64,000 nucleotides of DNA from Marsupella aquatica (Eukaryota; Marchantiophyta): NCBI GenBank assembly GCA_973895155.1, contig OZ316896.1, forward strand, positions 7,440,001-7,504,000, given 5' to 3'. The notes below the pieces were generated by a model, which saw only the letters and a program-made list of their open reading frames with translations, was not told where the DNA came from and searched no databases. Positions 45,608 through 58,195 of the stretch are shown piece after piece. A program made the position numbers and the translations under genes. Each line of letters starts with the position of its first letter. Positions within the stretch are counted from its first letter, which is position 1.

Positions 45608-45627
45608 TGCTAGCAATCTTGCTAACA
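45608..45627. repeat. GCTAGCGA-type palindrome, intronic copy 1
   Basis: TGCTAGCAATCTTGCTAACA lies in the probable intron between about 45548 and 45655 of the ParB/MTase-like pseudogene. Confidence 0.55.
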
Positions 45628-45744
45628 TGAAAATTCTCTGGCAGGTTGACACAATGTCACGTTGAGAACTCCTGGGTTTTGGAGGCCGAACGGGTCCAAA
45701 AGATTCTGAACAACAACTTGTCAGTTTACAAGGATATCATCGAT

Positions 45745-48083
45745 TGTCACGCGATTGACATGGGTCTTAACACCAAAAACGTCACTATGGGTGCCAAAAC
45801 CATCTCCTTGTACCTGAGGATCACGAAGGGATGTTGTGAAGGCCGGTAAACACCAATTTATGCCCTTAACACCAGACTATCATAGCAAGACTTTATCACA
45901 CATCACCCAAGCTCAATCCCAAGGAACCAAGGTTGGGGATCAGATTTGCGTTCATGATAGTTCTGGTGAGAAGGGGTCTTCATATCGGGCCCGTACACAC
46001 AAGGCCTAGCGCTACGGTGCGCATAGGTCTATACGTATGCTTACTGTCATAGGTATGTTTCTATTCCGCCACCGGAATGTACCCATAAACCAGTGACTCC
46101 TTACTGATTCCCGACTTAGGGACTTCTAAGCCATTGCCCCACCACTATGCCATTCCACTCTCAGCAATCAGAGCTATGACAGTCCTCACCCAGCCCACTT
46201 CAAAGGAACCTGTACACCTCTCAGTGGCGCTGCTAGTCCCATCATACACTCAGATTGCCTCACACACACACACATCCATGAGAGAAATGAGGCCTGAGAG
46301 GAAAACTCAATTAGATTCAAAGATGTGCACAATAGTTCACTGAGAACACTTGATCCGAACACTAGGCCCTAAGGTTGTCTCCTCCAGATTGCGACGTGCT
46401 TGCCCCGCAAGCCCTGTGCTTGCCATGCAAGCTCAATCCTGAACCTGAGCCCAACTCACTCCAGATTGCGACGGCAGATTGGACTCGAACCAATCCCGTA
46501 CTTGCCTTGCAAACTCAATCCTGAACTCAACCTCCTTCACTGCACTTCATTCTTGGGGGCACATACAGATCTCACACCTCCAATTCAAAACGTCAAGTTA
46601 CGCATGCATAGTTGACTCAACTTCAAAGCTGGTACCAGGCCTAACAACGATCTATCCCAGACTGCAATGAGGCCCGGCCTCACGCTTGCCCTGCAAGCTC
46701 AGTTCTGGCCATAAATCCCTTAGTGCTCTCCACCAGACAAAGGCCGGGACTCCCCATGGATCACGTAGCCTTGCTAGACTAAATTGTAAATGCTCCTCCT
46801 GCTGCCCCTCAATCAGTATCTCAGCCTCCCTAATGTGCTCACCGAAAATCACATTGAAATCCTCCCCACAGTTTACAATCACCAACACATCACCTATCAC
46901 CAAGGCTCTGTATCGGGGGAAAAGAACCCAGTTGTGGTGCCTACTAGAAAGAGCCACAATCCAGCTTGCAAACCTGGCCAACTGTTGCTGTGAAGCGTGG
47001 CTGATTATTCCCTGAGTAATAGCACAACCAAGCTCTCCCCAACACACAGCTTCCAAGCTCAGCCTTCCTTGCACAGAGCTCCTCCCTGCTGCTCAATCTA
47101 CGTGAGATCACACAACTGAAGTCCCCCCTTGCCTCTACCGGGGGGCTGCTCTGTATACTCTCATATTGAGCCCAAATGGGTGGATACTACGCTGCTGGAG
47201 CCCCATCCCAGCCCTAACAGAGCCGCCACTATCTCTAACTACTGAACCCTAACTCGCAACTTTATTTCTATCTCGAATTGGCTATGTACTTCAGATTTGG
47301 CCCTCCTCCATGGTTTTTGCGAGCTTGCGCCTCCTCTCCCGATTTCTCTATTCAACCATTTGCTGCGTGGATAGCAACATTGGAAGCGGCTTGAGCTCCT
47401 CTTTCCAACGAGGTCAATTATAGCCAATTTGGTCAAATACCCAGAAAGTTATGGCCCCGTAACCGAGAGGGGGTACTCACTGCTATGCTAACCCGAGTTC
47501 GGCTAACCTACCTATCCTATCTAACCCGAGTAGAGCTAACCCGTGGTCTCGGGTTAGGCCGCTACCCGCTACCCGCTACCCGCTATCCGCTATCCGAGCC
47601 TAAGCTGAGCCCGAACCCGAGCTTACCTATGCTAACCTGAGGCCGCGCTGACCTGAGCTAAGCTGAAGCCGTGCTGACCTGAGCTAAGCTGAAACCGTGC
47701 TCACATAAGCTAAGCCGTGGTCGAGCTTGGGTTAACCCGAAACTGAAGCCGAATCCGCTAATTTCGGCCACAAGTTAACCCATCACACTAATCAGGTCGT
47801 ATCTTTCTTAATACACCTCCATTTCTCAAGTGTTTTATATCGATTTTACTCGCCTTGACCAGATCTTTCCAATGCTCTTTACAGATCCGGATTTGGTGAC
47901 ATATTGAAAGAGATATGGTTGTCGACCACCCGCAACATAGATTTTATTTCCCTACTCTTAACGCCATGATTGCCCTTATTCTTGCCATCTTGCTAATTGT
48001 TATGCAATATCAATAGCTACTCCTTGCATACAACAACCTACTTAATCAGATTACAAAATAAGGACCATGTCATTGGCGTCACA
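45745..48083. mobile_element. Solo LTR, family 2, copy 2 (2339 bp)
   Basis: It starts TGTCACGCGATTGACATGG and ends GTCATTGGCGTCACA, flanked by perfect 5-bp TSDs TCGAT (45740-45744 and 48084-48088). It is inserted in an exon: removing it gives KDIID-AENYKLF in one frame. It matches the copy at 14797-30292 but lacks element A, so it serves as the empty site for that transposon. The 26-bp tandem repeat has fewer units here. Confidence 0.93.
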
Positions 48084-50150
48084 TCGATGCTGAGAATTAC
48101 AAACTTTTCCAGCAGAAGATGGCAAACGTGCGGAAGGCAGCTTGGTATTCCAAAAACATGACGCTGGATGCCTGCACTTATATTCTATCCGCTGCTAACA
48201 TTGCATCTCAGACGGAAGACCTCAAGAAAAAGTTTGCTTTGAAGGAAGCTCAAGGGGAGCCCCTGTCGAAGGCCTCACAGGACTTAGCAATGCGAGAGAT
48301 GATGAAGGAGCAATTGGCTGATTGGAATGTGAAAGTTCCTAGGATTAGTCCATTACTGAATCCAGAATTTGGAGACTTTTTCAAGAAATGTGTAGAAATG
48401 CATAACTACTGCGAGAATGAGAGAAAGGAGGCCCAGAGAACTGATGACAAAGGACAAGGAAATGTTTCTTGTGGTCTTGATCGAGCTCGGTTGTTCACAG
48501 GGGTGATGTCCTTATCCCCAGAACTCTGATGTACACTCCTGGAAGCGCAGTGTTGTCTAGAGCTTCGAAAGAAGTTCTTTCATCCTAGTCAATTTTTAGA
48601 TAGTGAAACAAAGCTTTGGCTTCACCGTTGGGCAATGTGGGAGCAAGTTGAGTCAATTGCGCCTTCCCTCATGTCTGAAATTGTATCTGAGGTTATGCCT
48701 ATTGTCCCATAGTCCCGGATCCTTAGTTCTTCAGAAAAGACCAAAGCTTCGCTCATCCTTCACATTGAGGAGGATTTTGAGGACTTCCAGACTCGTGTGA
48801 AGACTCATTTCTTCAAGCAGATTTGGCCTCCCAAGACAAGAGAGAAGATCGAGATTGCATTGTTCCGAAGGAGAGCAAAGAGATACACGTATCAATTTTT
48901 TGTAGACAGAGAAGTAGCAAACAAATTCTATTGGTGGTCCTACCTAGCTTGCTTCTCCCCATGGATTGCAGGAGTTAAAGAGGATCCTACAGGTGACAAA
49001 TTTGGGGATTATTCTATGTTTCCTTGCGAGGGATGTGAGGCTCCAAGGAGAATGAGCGAGTGGGAGATTCTTCACTATCCATGGTATTTGGACTCGGACA
49101 AGTGGTCTGTCACCTTCGACACTGCAGAGAAAGCCGCTCTCCATATGATCAATCGTGGATTCCTTCCGGAGTCTTACATCTTGGAGTCCAAATTGGCACC
49201 CACTGACGCTGAAGTTGGTGGTTGTGAGGCTATGGAAAAGGCTTGTCTTGGTGTAGCTACAATAGTGGATAGGAGTTGGTCTCAAAAGCCAAGGAAAGGT
49301 GCAGTAAAAGACACATCCAAAGATGGGTCCCAAATATCGGGAAAGCCAAGTAAGTGTGTCAATGTTTCGCTTCATTTTCTTTTCACGATCTTATGTGTTT
49401 TTGAAGAGACAGATTCTAATAGCTATTTTTTGACAGAGAGGAGAAAGGGTACTACTTCTGAGAGTTTGAAGAGCGGGGCAGATGATGGAGAGGAACCTCA
49501 GTCCCCAGATGTCGAAGTAACAACAAAGAGCGCAGTGGATTTGGGAAGTATAAAGCATCTGAAACGAAAGAGGAATGTCCAGATTCTGTTGGATTTGGAC
49601 GATGATGAAGTTTCAGTTGCTCAAGGCGTCGCTCGGATGTGTGGGTTGAAGATGGATGGCCAAAGACATTTCCTTGCTCGCAGTAATTTGACCGACATTG
49701 CGAATTCTATCAGCGTAAAGAAAGTAAGGCCATCTTGGATGGGAGATGGAGATCGATGGATTTCTGGGATGTCCAAGAGCGTCAAATGCCCAAACCCTGT
49801 CATCATTAACGGCAAGCCATATGCTGGGATTGGAGCACATTTGGGATTCATTTCTCTTCCAACAGGGCATAGAACACGTGTTATAGACAAAGAGGTCCCG
49901 TCCTGGAATGTGTGGAGCGAGAAGCTGCCTTATTAATTTTTTGGAGTCATGAGACCCATGCTTTCGGACGAAGGATATGTGGCTATGCTTCATAGCTCGG
50001 ATTTCAATCACATGCGGCAAATATTTACTGCGGTCGAGCAAAATAACAAATTCAAACACATACAGCAATATACAATTTTATTATCCACTCCTTTAAGGAG
50101 AGCCGATATGGATATTGAGGTACATAACTAAGATATTTTGATGCGGTTTA

Positions 50151-50241
50151 TGCTAGCGATGTCGCTAACAAACATCTTATCATTTTCAACTAGAAAAAGG
50201 TTCATTTCCATCTTTGAATTAATGCTAGCCATCTCACTAAC
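50151..50241. repeat. GCTAGCGA-type palindromes, intronic copies 2 and 3
   Basis: TGCTAGCGATGTCGCTAACA (50151-50170) and TGCTAGCCATCTCACTAACA (50222-50241) lie in the intron between the exons ending at 50128 and starting near 50287. A looser copy lies near 51540-51566. Confidence 0.6.
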
Positions 50242-51234
50242 AAAGTTTCCGGGCTTTTCTAATAGAATGTCATTCTTCCTTCAGGTGTGCACTCTAATTT
50301 TGGACGTCTTCTGTCGAGTGGAATTTAATGCAAAAATTCCCAAAGACCCTGCCTATGTTCCTTTGACGTCTTCGGAAGATGCTAGGCATAAATCAATGCT
50401 GAGCATCTATTACCCAAAGATTGACCACTGTCCAACAGCGGCCGTTGCTGGATCAAAAAGGCTATCAATTGGCTTCATGCAAGCCGTGATGGAGTTCCTC
50501 ACGAAGCCGAGAGATATTGTCCTTGACTGGGCTGTGTGCGATGGAAGCTCATTTTCCGCAGGGGAATACTCCGGTCGGTTCGTTGTTGGTGTTGAGGACA
50601 GGGACATTCTCCATTCCTGTGCTCATAAAGGTTTAACAAGCATTTTGGAGAGGCACTCTAGCAAGTCCAAGATGATTAAAGATCAGGAAAAGAAGGGTAA
50701 TGAGGATGCTGGGTCTGATGATGAGTTCACGATACCAGGAGATGAACAGGCTGGACCTTCAAGCGAGAAAGACAAATTCGACCTGGAGTAAAGTACTTGG
50801 CCTCTTTTGGTGTCGGACTCCCAATTTGGTTTCTTTTGTTGTATTCATTTTGTTGCTCTTCCTCAACGGATGTCGGTGGTTGCTTCAGTGATAGGAGGGT
50901 GGATTGGTTTTCTGAGGAGAGATTTCGTCTTTGAAAGGAAGTGGAGGAATCCATCGTGGTTACTCCAGAGAAGCCTTTCACTCTTCCGTGCTATGCTGAG
51001 AAGTCGGCGAAGGAGGTTGATGACGCTCCTGTGGTCTTGACCTAGGAGGCGAAAGGGCTTCGCTCAATTAGAGGAGCTCGTAGATATCTGGATTGTTCAA
51101 GGTTTATTGACAATGAAGCGGGGACAGTTAGCCAGTATTTAGATGAGTCTGCCGAGTCTACTAAGAGGGAGACCAATAGCGATCCCAGTAGAAGTTCAAT
51201 ATCTGATGATTCAAAAGATGAGGTTTATGACTAA

Positions 51235-51667
51235 TGCAATAGCTTCAGTGTTAAACTGGCTATACTGCTTACCATCAACTCTTATAGTTTTTTTCTGTGT
51301 GCCGGTTTTTGGATATCCATACTTTCAATGTATAAAGAATGACCATGTTCTCATGAAAGTGCCTGCTATTTGGTTATTGTTTTCCAATATCGTTGTGCGC
51401 AAAGTCAAGTATGGAATGCATATGACAATCATGCATGAATTTCTGTAGTTGTAACACTTTCATTACTTTGAGAGAGGGAAAACAGTGAAATTTGGTCATT
51501 TTTTCCATTAATGTGGTCGTGAGTTAGACCATAAAATGTGCCTCGCTAACAATGCTCCCTCGCTAGCAAAAATTCCTGTTTGCTCGCACCGTAAAATTCC
51601 TCTAGCAAATAGACACCCTCAAATGTGCAGCCATAAAAATCCCTAGATATCTAGGTACTACTTACTT
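51235..51667. other. Spacer after the ParB/MTase-like pseudogene
   Basis: No gene is seen. It is probably 3' sequence of the preceding gene, with one loose GCTAGC-type palindrome near 51540. Confidence 0.4.
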
Positions 51668-52776
51668 TTAGACTGAAGTCCTTCACTAAGGGTTGGAATC
51701 CTCATTGGAAGACTACCAGCAAAGCTTAAGGACTAAAGTCCATCGGGGAGGAGTACTACAATCATTTGGTCAAAGCGCTTCACTCGTTGACAAAGGACTA
51801 GTCTATAGACGTAACACAACCCAGGACTATAGTCCTTGACAGAGGATTAAAGTCCTTATCAAAGGACTACATAGTCCTCGGATGAGGACTAAAGACAGTC
51901 CTCGACAAAGGAGTAAAGTACTTCAATAAGGACTACAATCCTTGAATAACGACTATAGTCCTTTACAAAGGAGTCAAGTCCTTAAGTAAGTACTATAGTC
52001 CTTTACAAAGGAGTAAACACTTGAGTAAGGACTATAGTCCTTTACAAAGGACTACAAGTTCTTGAAAGAATAAGGACTATAGTCCTTTACGAAAGCCTGT
52101 ACCAAGGAGTAAAGTCCAAGGACTATTAGTAGTCCTGTTAAAAGGAGTAAAGTCCTTGAGAAAGGACTATAGTCCTTTAAAAAGGAGTAAAGTCCTTGGG
52201 GAAGGACTATAGTCCTTTACAAAGTAGTAAAGTCCTTTAGTAAGGACTATTAATAGTCCTTCACAAAGGAGTAAAGTCCTTGAGAAAGGACTACAGTCCT
52301 TTACAAAGTAGTAAAGTCCTTTAGGAAGGACTATTAATAGTCCTTCACAAAGGAATAAAGTCCTTGAGAAAGGACTATAGTTCTTGACAAAGTAGTAAAG
52401 TCCTTGAGTAAGGACTATAGTCCTTTACAAAGTAGTAAAGTCCTTGAGTAAGGACTATTAATAGTCCTTCACAAAGGAGTGAAGTCCTTTCAGAAAGTCC
52501 TTTACAAAGTAGTAACTTAGTCCTTTGATAAGGACTATATAGTCCTGGGCAAAGGAGTACAGTCCTTTGTCTAAGGGCTACAGTCCTTTTCCCAGGACCA
52601 TATAGTCCTGGGCAAAGGAGTAGAGTCCTTTGCTAAGGACTATATCGTCCTTGATGCTTAGTGAAGCCCTTGGCTAAGGAGTATAGTTTTTATCCAAGGA
52701 GTAAAGTCCTTTGACGCAGGACTTCACTGCTATCCATACTCCTGAGTCAAGGACTATATAGTCCTTAGTGATTAAC
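51668..52776. repeat. AAGGACTATAGTCCTT array
   Basis: More than forty half-sites AAGGACT or AGTCCTT, often paired as the 16-bp palindrome AAGGACTATAGTCCTT and alternating with AAAGGAGTAAAGTCC. The CACTA element interrupts the array at 52777, and it resumes at 63061. Confidence 0.9.
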
Positions 52777-52790
52777 CACTAGTACATTTT

Positions 52791-53501
52791 AGGCATTTTT
52801 CCGATACTAAAAACACGCGTTTCTCAACGCGCCCGATACTAAACACAACGGAAAACTTCCGATACTACCCAAATCGGACATTATTATCCGATATGTTTTG
52901 TATCGAAAACTTTATCCAATACCCATCATATCGGACAATGTCCAAAACATCCTGTATCGCAAATTGAGAGCCGACATGTTTTTCAGACGTCCGATAATAA
53001 TAGTATCGAAAGCTAATTCCGATAGGTTTGGTTTCGGACATTTACCGATACAAAATGTATCGGACATATGTTTGCGATACTATTTACAACGGAAATCATT
53101 TGCAAAGGCTGAGGGATCGGTTACTATCCGTTGAAATTTCTATCGGACCCCTCCTCGGCTGCGGGCTTAAGCATCCGATCTGTGGAGTATCGGATAGTGG
53201 CTTCCAATTTTTATAGTATCGGAAAATCCGATACTTTGAGGATGGGAAGGGGTTTTTTGCTTTGGCAGTACTGATGTGTGTCCGATATGTTTCCGATGGT
53301 ATTTGAATGGGACATATGGGACTTTAGTGTTTTACAATGTATAGGTTGCATGGAATTAATGGATTCAGATATGGGGCATACTTTAAGCAATATATATGTA
53401 TACTGCATGAAATTGTGGACAATTAGAAAAATCATAGAATGCCGATAAAAAGATAGTGCTGGTAAAAATATACATGAAGATGGTGGGGTCTACAATTTAT
53501 A
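52791..53501. repeat. Left subterminal region of the CACTA element
   Basis: To about 53300 it holds some twenty-five CCGATA/TATCGG words in both orientations, the expected binding sites of a TNPA-type protein. The rest, up to the tnp2 stop codon, is AT-rich and shows no other feature. Confidence 0.8.
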
Positions 53502-56500
53502 CTAACTCGTGGGGGGTATGTCTCTATCTTCCACTACAACTACGTTGGGTCTCTCTTGGACTATGGACCGTGATCTGGGAATATACGGCATGACAATGGA
53601 CCACTCGGGGTCATTGGGATAGGGTAGGTAAAAGCATTGCTCAAGGTGATGTGGGAAGGCAAAGGGATCTGAGGACCTCCAGTTGGAACTGATGACACTA
53701 TTTGCGGATGTCTTCAAACGAGTAAAACCGCATGCATCATCTTCACAAGTACGATTGTGGCCTACAAGATTCATCTTGAACCATTTGCACTTGAATACCA
53801 CTTCCTCCAAAGTAGTATGTGCATGGTACTTCACTGTTAGGATCTCCTCAATCTTCCCATAATGGGCCACGGTGGAGCGAATGGGATTCATGTCTGACAT
53901 GCTACTCTGGGAATCTTGGGTGAACCAACCCATCACCCCACAATCCTGTGTAGCTGCCCTCTTCTCATCAAGTCGTTCCACACAAAAATGTCTCCCCTTT
54001 GACCACATGGCAGTCCGAGTCGTGACTATAAGTAGTGGACCATGAATCAAGGTACGAAGTTTATCTGTCACGTTTGGGTAGTGTAATACACTCTCCCCGG
54101 TACCCACCAGGGCATCCACTTCTAACAACTTCTCCTTCATGTATGGGTGAAACTTGGGAAATAACCGTGGGCGTCGACTGTTTTGCTTCTCCTCCTCATA
54201 AAATGTTGTCCACTCCCCGACAACCTCGGGTGAGTTATACAACATAAATGTTGTGAGCTGTAAACGCTCTGCTGAGCCTATGAGACGCTCTCCAGATGCC
54301 CCAGTGAGTCTATCATCCTCGTAGTCAGCCTCTCGTGCCGCCTCATCTATCCATCCCCTAGGAGCACTAGGATCTAGTGTGGCAACTATGTTTGTACAGT
54401 AAAACATACTCTCTGCTCCAAGATGACGCTCCGCAATGCTACCTTCCACCCTAGCGCGATTAAAGACATATGACTTCATCACCCCCCTATAACGCTCTAC
54501 CCAATACATCCATCGACAATGTACTGGGCCTGCAATTGCAACCTCGCGCACTAAATGTATGAGGAAATGAACCTGACCATCAAAGAATGAGGGAGGGAGT
54601 GCCTTCTCCAACTTGCAGACAACCTCTACTCCAAATATCTCCATAGCAGCAATGTCATCCTCCTGTACCTCCTTTTGACATACCCATCTTAAGAGCTTAC
54701 CCAATGACCAAAGGGCATCACGAAGTTCCTCACTACCCATTCCAATAATAGCAACTGGAAGAACATGTTCAAGCAACCGATGATAATCATGTGTCTTCAA
54801 GAAAGATGGCCATTTTGGAGAATCCTCCCCCCCAAATGCCTTCCTAAGATTGGTACCATAACCTGTGGGAAACTCAATGCGCTCTGCCCTTGTCAAAACC
54901 CAAGGAGGATGGATGCTAGGGGGAGCACCAGGGGGGTCCAAAGATGGCCAAAAACCCAAAAGACCATGCATCCCCATCTCCTCACAACTTTCTCTCCAAT
55001 TGTTATTTTTCTCCCCATATAGATGGCGAATCAATGATTTTCCCACATTCCCCTCAATGTGCATAGGGTCTAACAAGTGATTAATGGGCATATCTGACCA
55101 ATATGACAATTGTGACAATGCAGACAAACGGGTCATGCCACATCTGAATAATGGTAATGGATCACTCGGATCCTGAACTCTCCCCCATACCTCTCTCCAA
55201 TATGTTGGATCCTTCCGCTGAGGTTGAGGACGAATATCAGGTTGGCCCTCATCAGTATCATAAAGGAATGGATCACTCCTCCAAGGATGGTCTGGTGGAA
55301 GATATTTAGTATGACCAATGTAAACAATTTTTTGCAGAGTACTTGACTTGGGCCTGGCCACCCCCTCCAAATCGGGTCCACATGTAGAGCAAGCTCGATA
55401 GCCTGATGTTTGCAATCCAGAAACATATCCAAACCCTGCCCAGTGCATAGAAAACACATTAATAAAATAAGGTTCATCAAGGCAAAAATTTGCATAATTG
55501 CAATTAAATACAAGGTTTAGGTACTAGAGGAAATAAGGGTTTACCATACCTGGTAAATCATGCATGGTCCACATAAGGATGGCCTTTAGAGTAAATACGC
55601 GGGATAAACCTCCTGTGTTGTGACGTCCATCATAACAATCCACTCCTCTCCACAGTTGTATCAACTCATCAATCAATGGCTGCAAGTACACATCAATCTT
55701 TTTAACTTGCTTAGGACCCGGAATAATCATGGAGAGTAGTAGGTGACCTTTCTTCATGGCCATCCAAGGAGGGATGTTGTAGTTTGTCAACACTACTGGC
55801 CACACCGAATATGGTTTGGCTTTTCCTGTCAATGCAAAAGGGCTGATACCGTCTGCTGCCAAGCCTAGTCGAACATGTCGTGGGTCAATTTTGAACTCTC
55901 CCCATCTATCCTCTACAAATCGATTGGCAGGAGAGTCAACCATCATCCGCATGGCACTAGAGGGTACAGCCATATCAGAACGATTTTGTGAGTGCCATAC
56001 CATCATCTCAGCCAACTCTGCACATCGGAATTGATGTCGCAATCGAGGGATAAGAGGAAAGTACCTCATAACCTTTTGCGGTACCTTCCCCGTCAACATG
56101 TCATCACGGTACCATGGCTTCTGACATTTAGGACATGTAGTGGCATTTTCATGCTCACCCCTAAAAAGAATGCAATCATCCACACATGCATGTATCACCT
56201 CATACTTCAGGCCAATGGACCTCAACACCTGTTTAGCCTCTTTCCAAGAGGCTGGCAATGCATTGCCTACTGGCAAAATACGATCATGCAAGGTACGGAA
56301 AACATCATCCAAAAGTAGATTGCTTGCCCCATGTCTTTGCTGCAAGTTGAGCAACAACATTATTGATGAGAGCCGAGATAACCTACTCCCCTTGAATATG
56401 CGAGTACGGGCATGACGTTGCGCCTCCTCCCATTGCTTGTCTTGGGACCCCCTAGACGGATGTGGATGACTAGTCCTTTCATGGGTTGAACCAATGTCCT

Positions 56501-56675
56501 CCAAACCAATGTCATCGTGATCATCATAGAATTGGTCCATGAGCTCATCCATGGCCCTCTCCTCATCAAGATGGTCTTGGATAGGATCATCACCATCATG
56601 TCGTACCCCATCCTCTTGCCTTTGCGGTTCATGCCCACGGTTGGCCACCATGGCCTCAACAAGGTGTTGTCGCAT
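53502..56675 (-). CDS. tnp2: tnp2 (TNPD-like) CACTA transposase
   Basis: Two exons, 56675-55551 or 55550 and 55435-53502, join as HDLPG-FGYVSG across an intron with a GTATGG donor and GGGCAG acceptor. The N-terminal acidic region leads into SSIMLLLNLQQRHG, then the C-x2-C cluster ATTCPKCQKPWY, RYFPLIPRLRHQF, and the hallmark VWPVVLTNYNIPPWMAMKKGHLLLSM...IPGP of tnp2. The second exon has GYRACSTCGPD, NHLLDPMHIEGNVGKSL and the LEHVLPVAI region. The enzyme cuts and moves the element by binding the CACTA ends. No stop or frameshift was seen, so it may be functional. The usual separate N-terminal transposase-associated domain is not visible and may be in an unseen 5' exon. Confidence 0.9.
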
Positions 56676-56839
56676 AGCTTGTGATATTACCCCAATATCA
56701 GGCGTTACATATTGATTCTATCATACAACATCAATTAATTAATCTCATCAACACATGCACTGTTGAACAACATCATTCTCATGTAAACATGTAAAATAAA
56801 CTGACATATATATATAAAATATGTAAGTCCAAGAAACTA

Positions 56840-58195
56840 TCATGGACGACAACGCAAGGACAATTTTGGTGCATCCCACTCATACTCACACAATAACTCC
56901 TCACCAGCTCTAATGGTCCTAACAGCTACTGTCATGATATGGTCGTCCATATGTTTCACAAAATATGGATGTCTAGGTGGACCAAACATTTGAATCCACT
57001 CTACATTAGCCTCCAAACCTCTATCTCTACCTGTGGTACTATTGATGTACCCTGCTAAATTACCGTTCCGAATAGGGTCACCATCAATCATCCGGCAATG
57101 CCACGGCCTAGTGAAGACCTCATCCGGGTCTGAGTCCATCCTCAATGCATACACCCCCCAACTTGGGTGTTGACGCAACAAAATATTCCAACTCTTGGAG
57201 TTATATACAGCCCCAATGTAAGGAAAGAGGTGCTCTCCATCATAACCACGTCTCCATGGCTTTGGAGGGACCACAATATCCTCCAAAGCAAAAAGACCAT
57301 ATCCTATATCAGGACCAATAGAGGATGCCTTCACTATCCAAGGGCGACCCCATATTTGAACTGGTTCATCTGTAGGAATAAAATCTGGAAATTTGAAGAG
57401 ACTTGGAGAAAAGTCCTTCAAAACTTTGGCAGCCCTACCAGTGAGATAGGATAGTCCAAACCTGCCCTCAATGCAAATATAATCTACGTTACCGGCTGGT
57501 TGATCACTAGTACCTAACACCTCCTCTCGTTTGTCTACCTGGTCCAGTGGTCCATACTGCCGTCTACGTCTACCAGATCGTGGTCGTGTACGTAGGACCC
57601 TAGTAGTCACAACCTCGGGCCGAGAGACCGGTTCCCCCTCTACATGCTCATGTGTGGGCACGAGAGTGGGGATAGGAGCAGGTGGGCTAAGAGGCATCTG
57701 GGCAGGAGGAACTGCAAGCAACTCCCTGGCCCTTGCTAGAAACCCTTCCAACCACACAGCTTCAGGAACCAAAGGAGGTGGGGGCCTATGAGGCACCTAT
57801 TTCAACACACGTACAATGGTTTTACACAAATCAATAAATTAAGTAGTGCCAGGATGTAAATGAAAGATAATTAAGCAATACCCTAAATTGGAATGCATAC
57901 ATGGAATGAATAGGGGACATAAACATATCTGTACCTGGCTAGGCAAATACCCTGGCATATCACCCTCGTGGCGGCCATAGTTCTCGATGTGCTCACAAGT
58001 CTCCCACGCATGTCGAACCACAAGTCCCTTACATCTCACACACCAGCAAGGTATGGGTCCTAGTGGAGCACGAGGACGATCTGGAGGAGGGGGTGGAGGA
58101 ACCTCCCCCTCAGATGAGCTTGTGTCTGAGTCTGAATTTGACGTGGAACTATTAGAAGTAGACATCTGCATGCATGAAGTACACTCTGAATTCAT
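56840..58195 (-). CDS. SET-domain protein carried by the CACTA element
   Basis: Two exons, 58195-57935 and 57796-56840, join in phase (LPSQ-VPHRP; donor GTACAG, acceptor AAATAG) for 405 residues. Exon 1 has an acidic Ser-rich stretch, a run of Pro and a zinc-knuckle-like CWCVRCKG...CEHIENYG. Exon 2 has a Pro-rich and basic linker, then a SET domain at about residues 243-394: IGYGLFALEDI, HLFPYIGAVY, GNLAGYINSTTG (the NHS motif, with His changed to Ser), EANVEW and IRAGEELLCEYEWD (the GEELxxDY motif). SET proteins methylate lysines, often on histones. Activity is uncertain because of the NHS change. It lies upstream of tnp2 on the same strand; a spliced fusion with tnp2 is conceivable, but the frame has its own TGA stop. 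Confidence 0.8.

Larger units (their letters stand above)
44848..51234 (+). pseudogene. Second ParB-like/DNA-methyltransferase-like gene, decayed
   Basis: Coding pieces can be followed from ATG 44848 through 44980-45130 (HLYSFGVNEFGFSLAP, similar to YTFGINSIFSIP of the element A protein), 45222-45547 (MFFVFDGNHRLYSW, a ParB-like DGNHR box), 45656-45744 plus 48089-49350 (in frame across the solo LTR), 49436-50128, 50287-50790 and on to TAA 51232-51234. IVLDWAVCDGSSFSAGEYSG with a KP about five residues upstream matches the motif I region of N6/N4 methyltransferases, but no DPPY motif was found. Stops are TAG 45446, TGA 48527, TAG 48710, TAA 49934 and TAG 51043, each one C-to-T step from CAG, CGA or CAA. 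Some joins are out of phase. It is a diverged relative of the element A gene, likely from another transposon. Confidence 0.6.

Noticed and set aside
51668-52776. CRISPR-like array
   Set aside because: Repeats are short palindromic words with irregular spacing and no unique spacers. The genome is eukaryotic.
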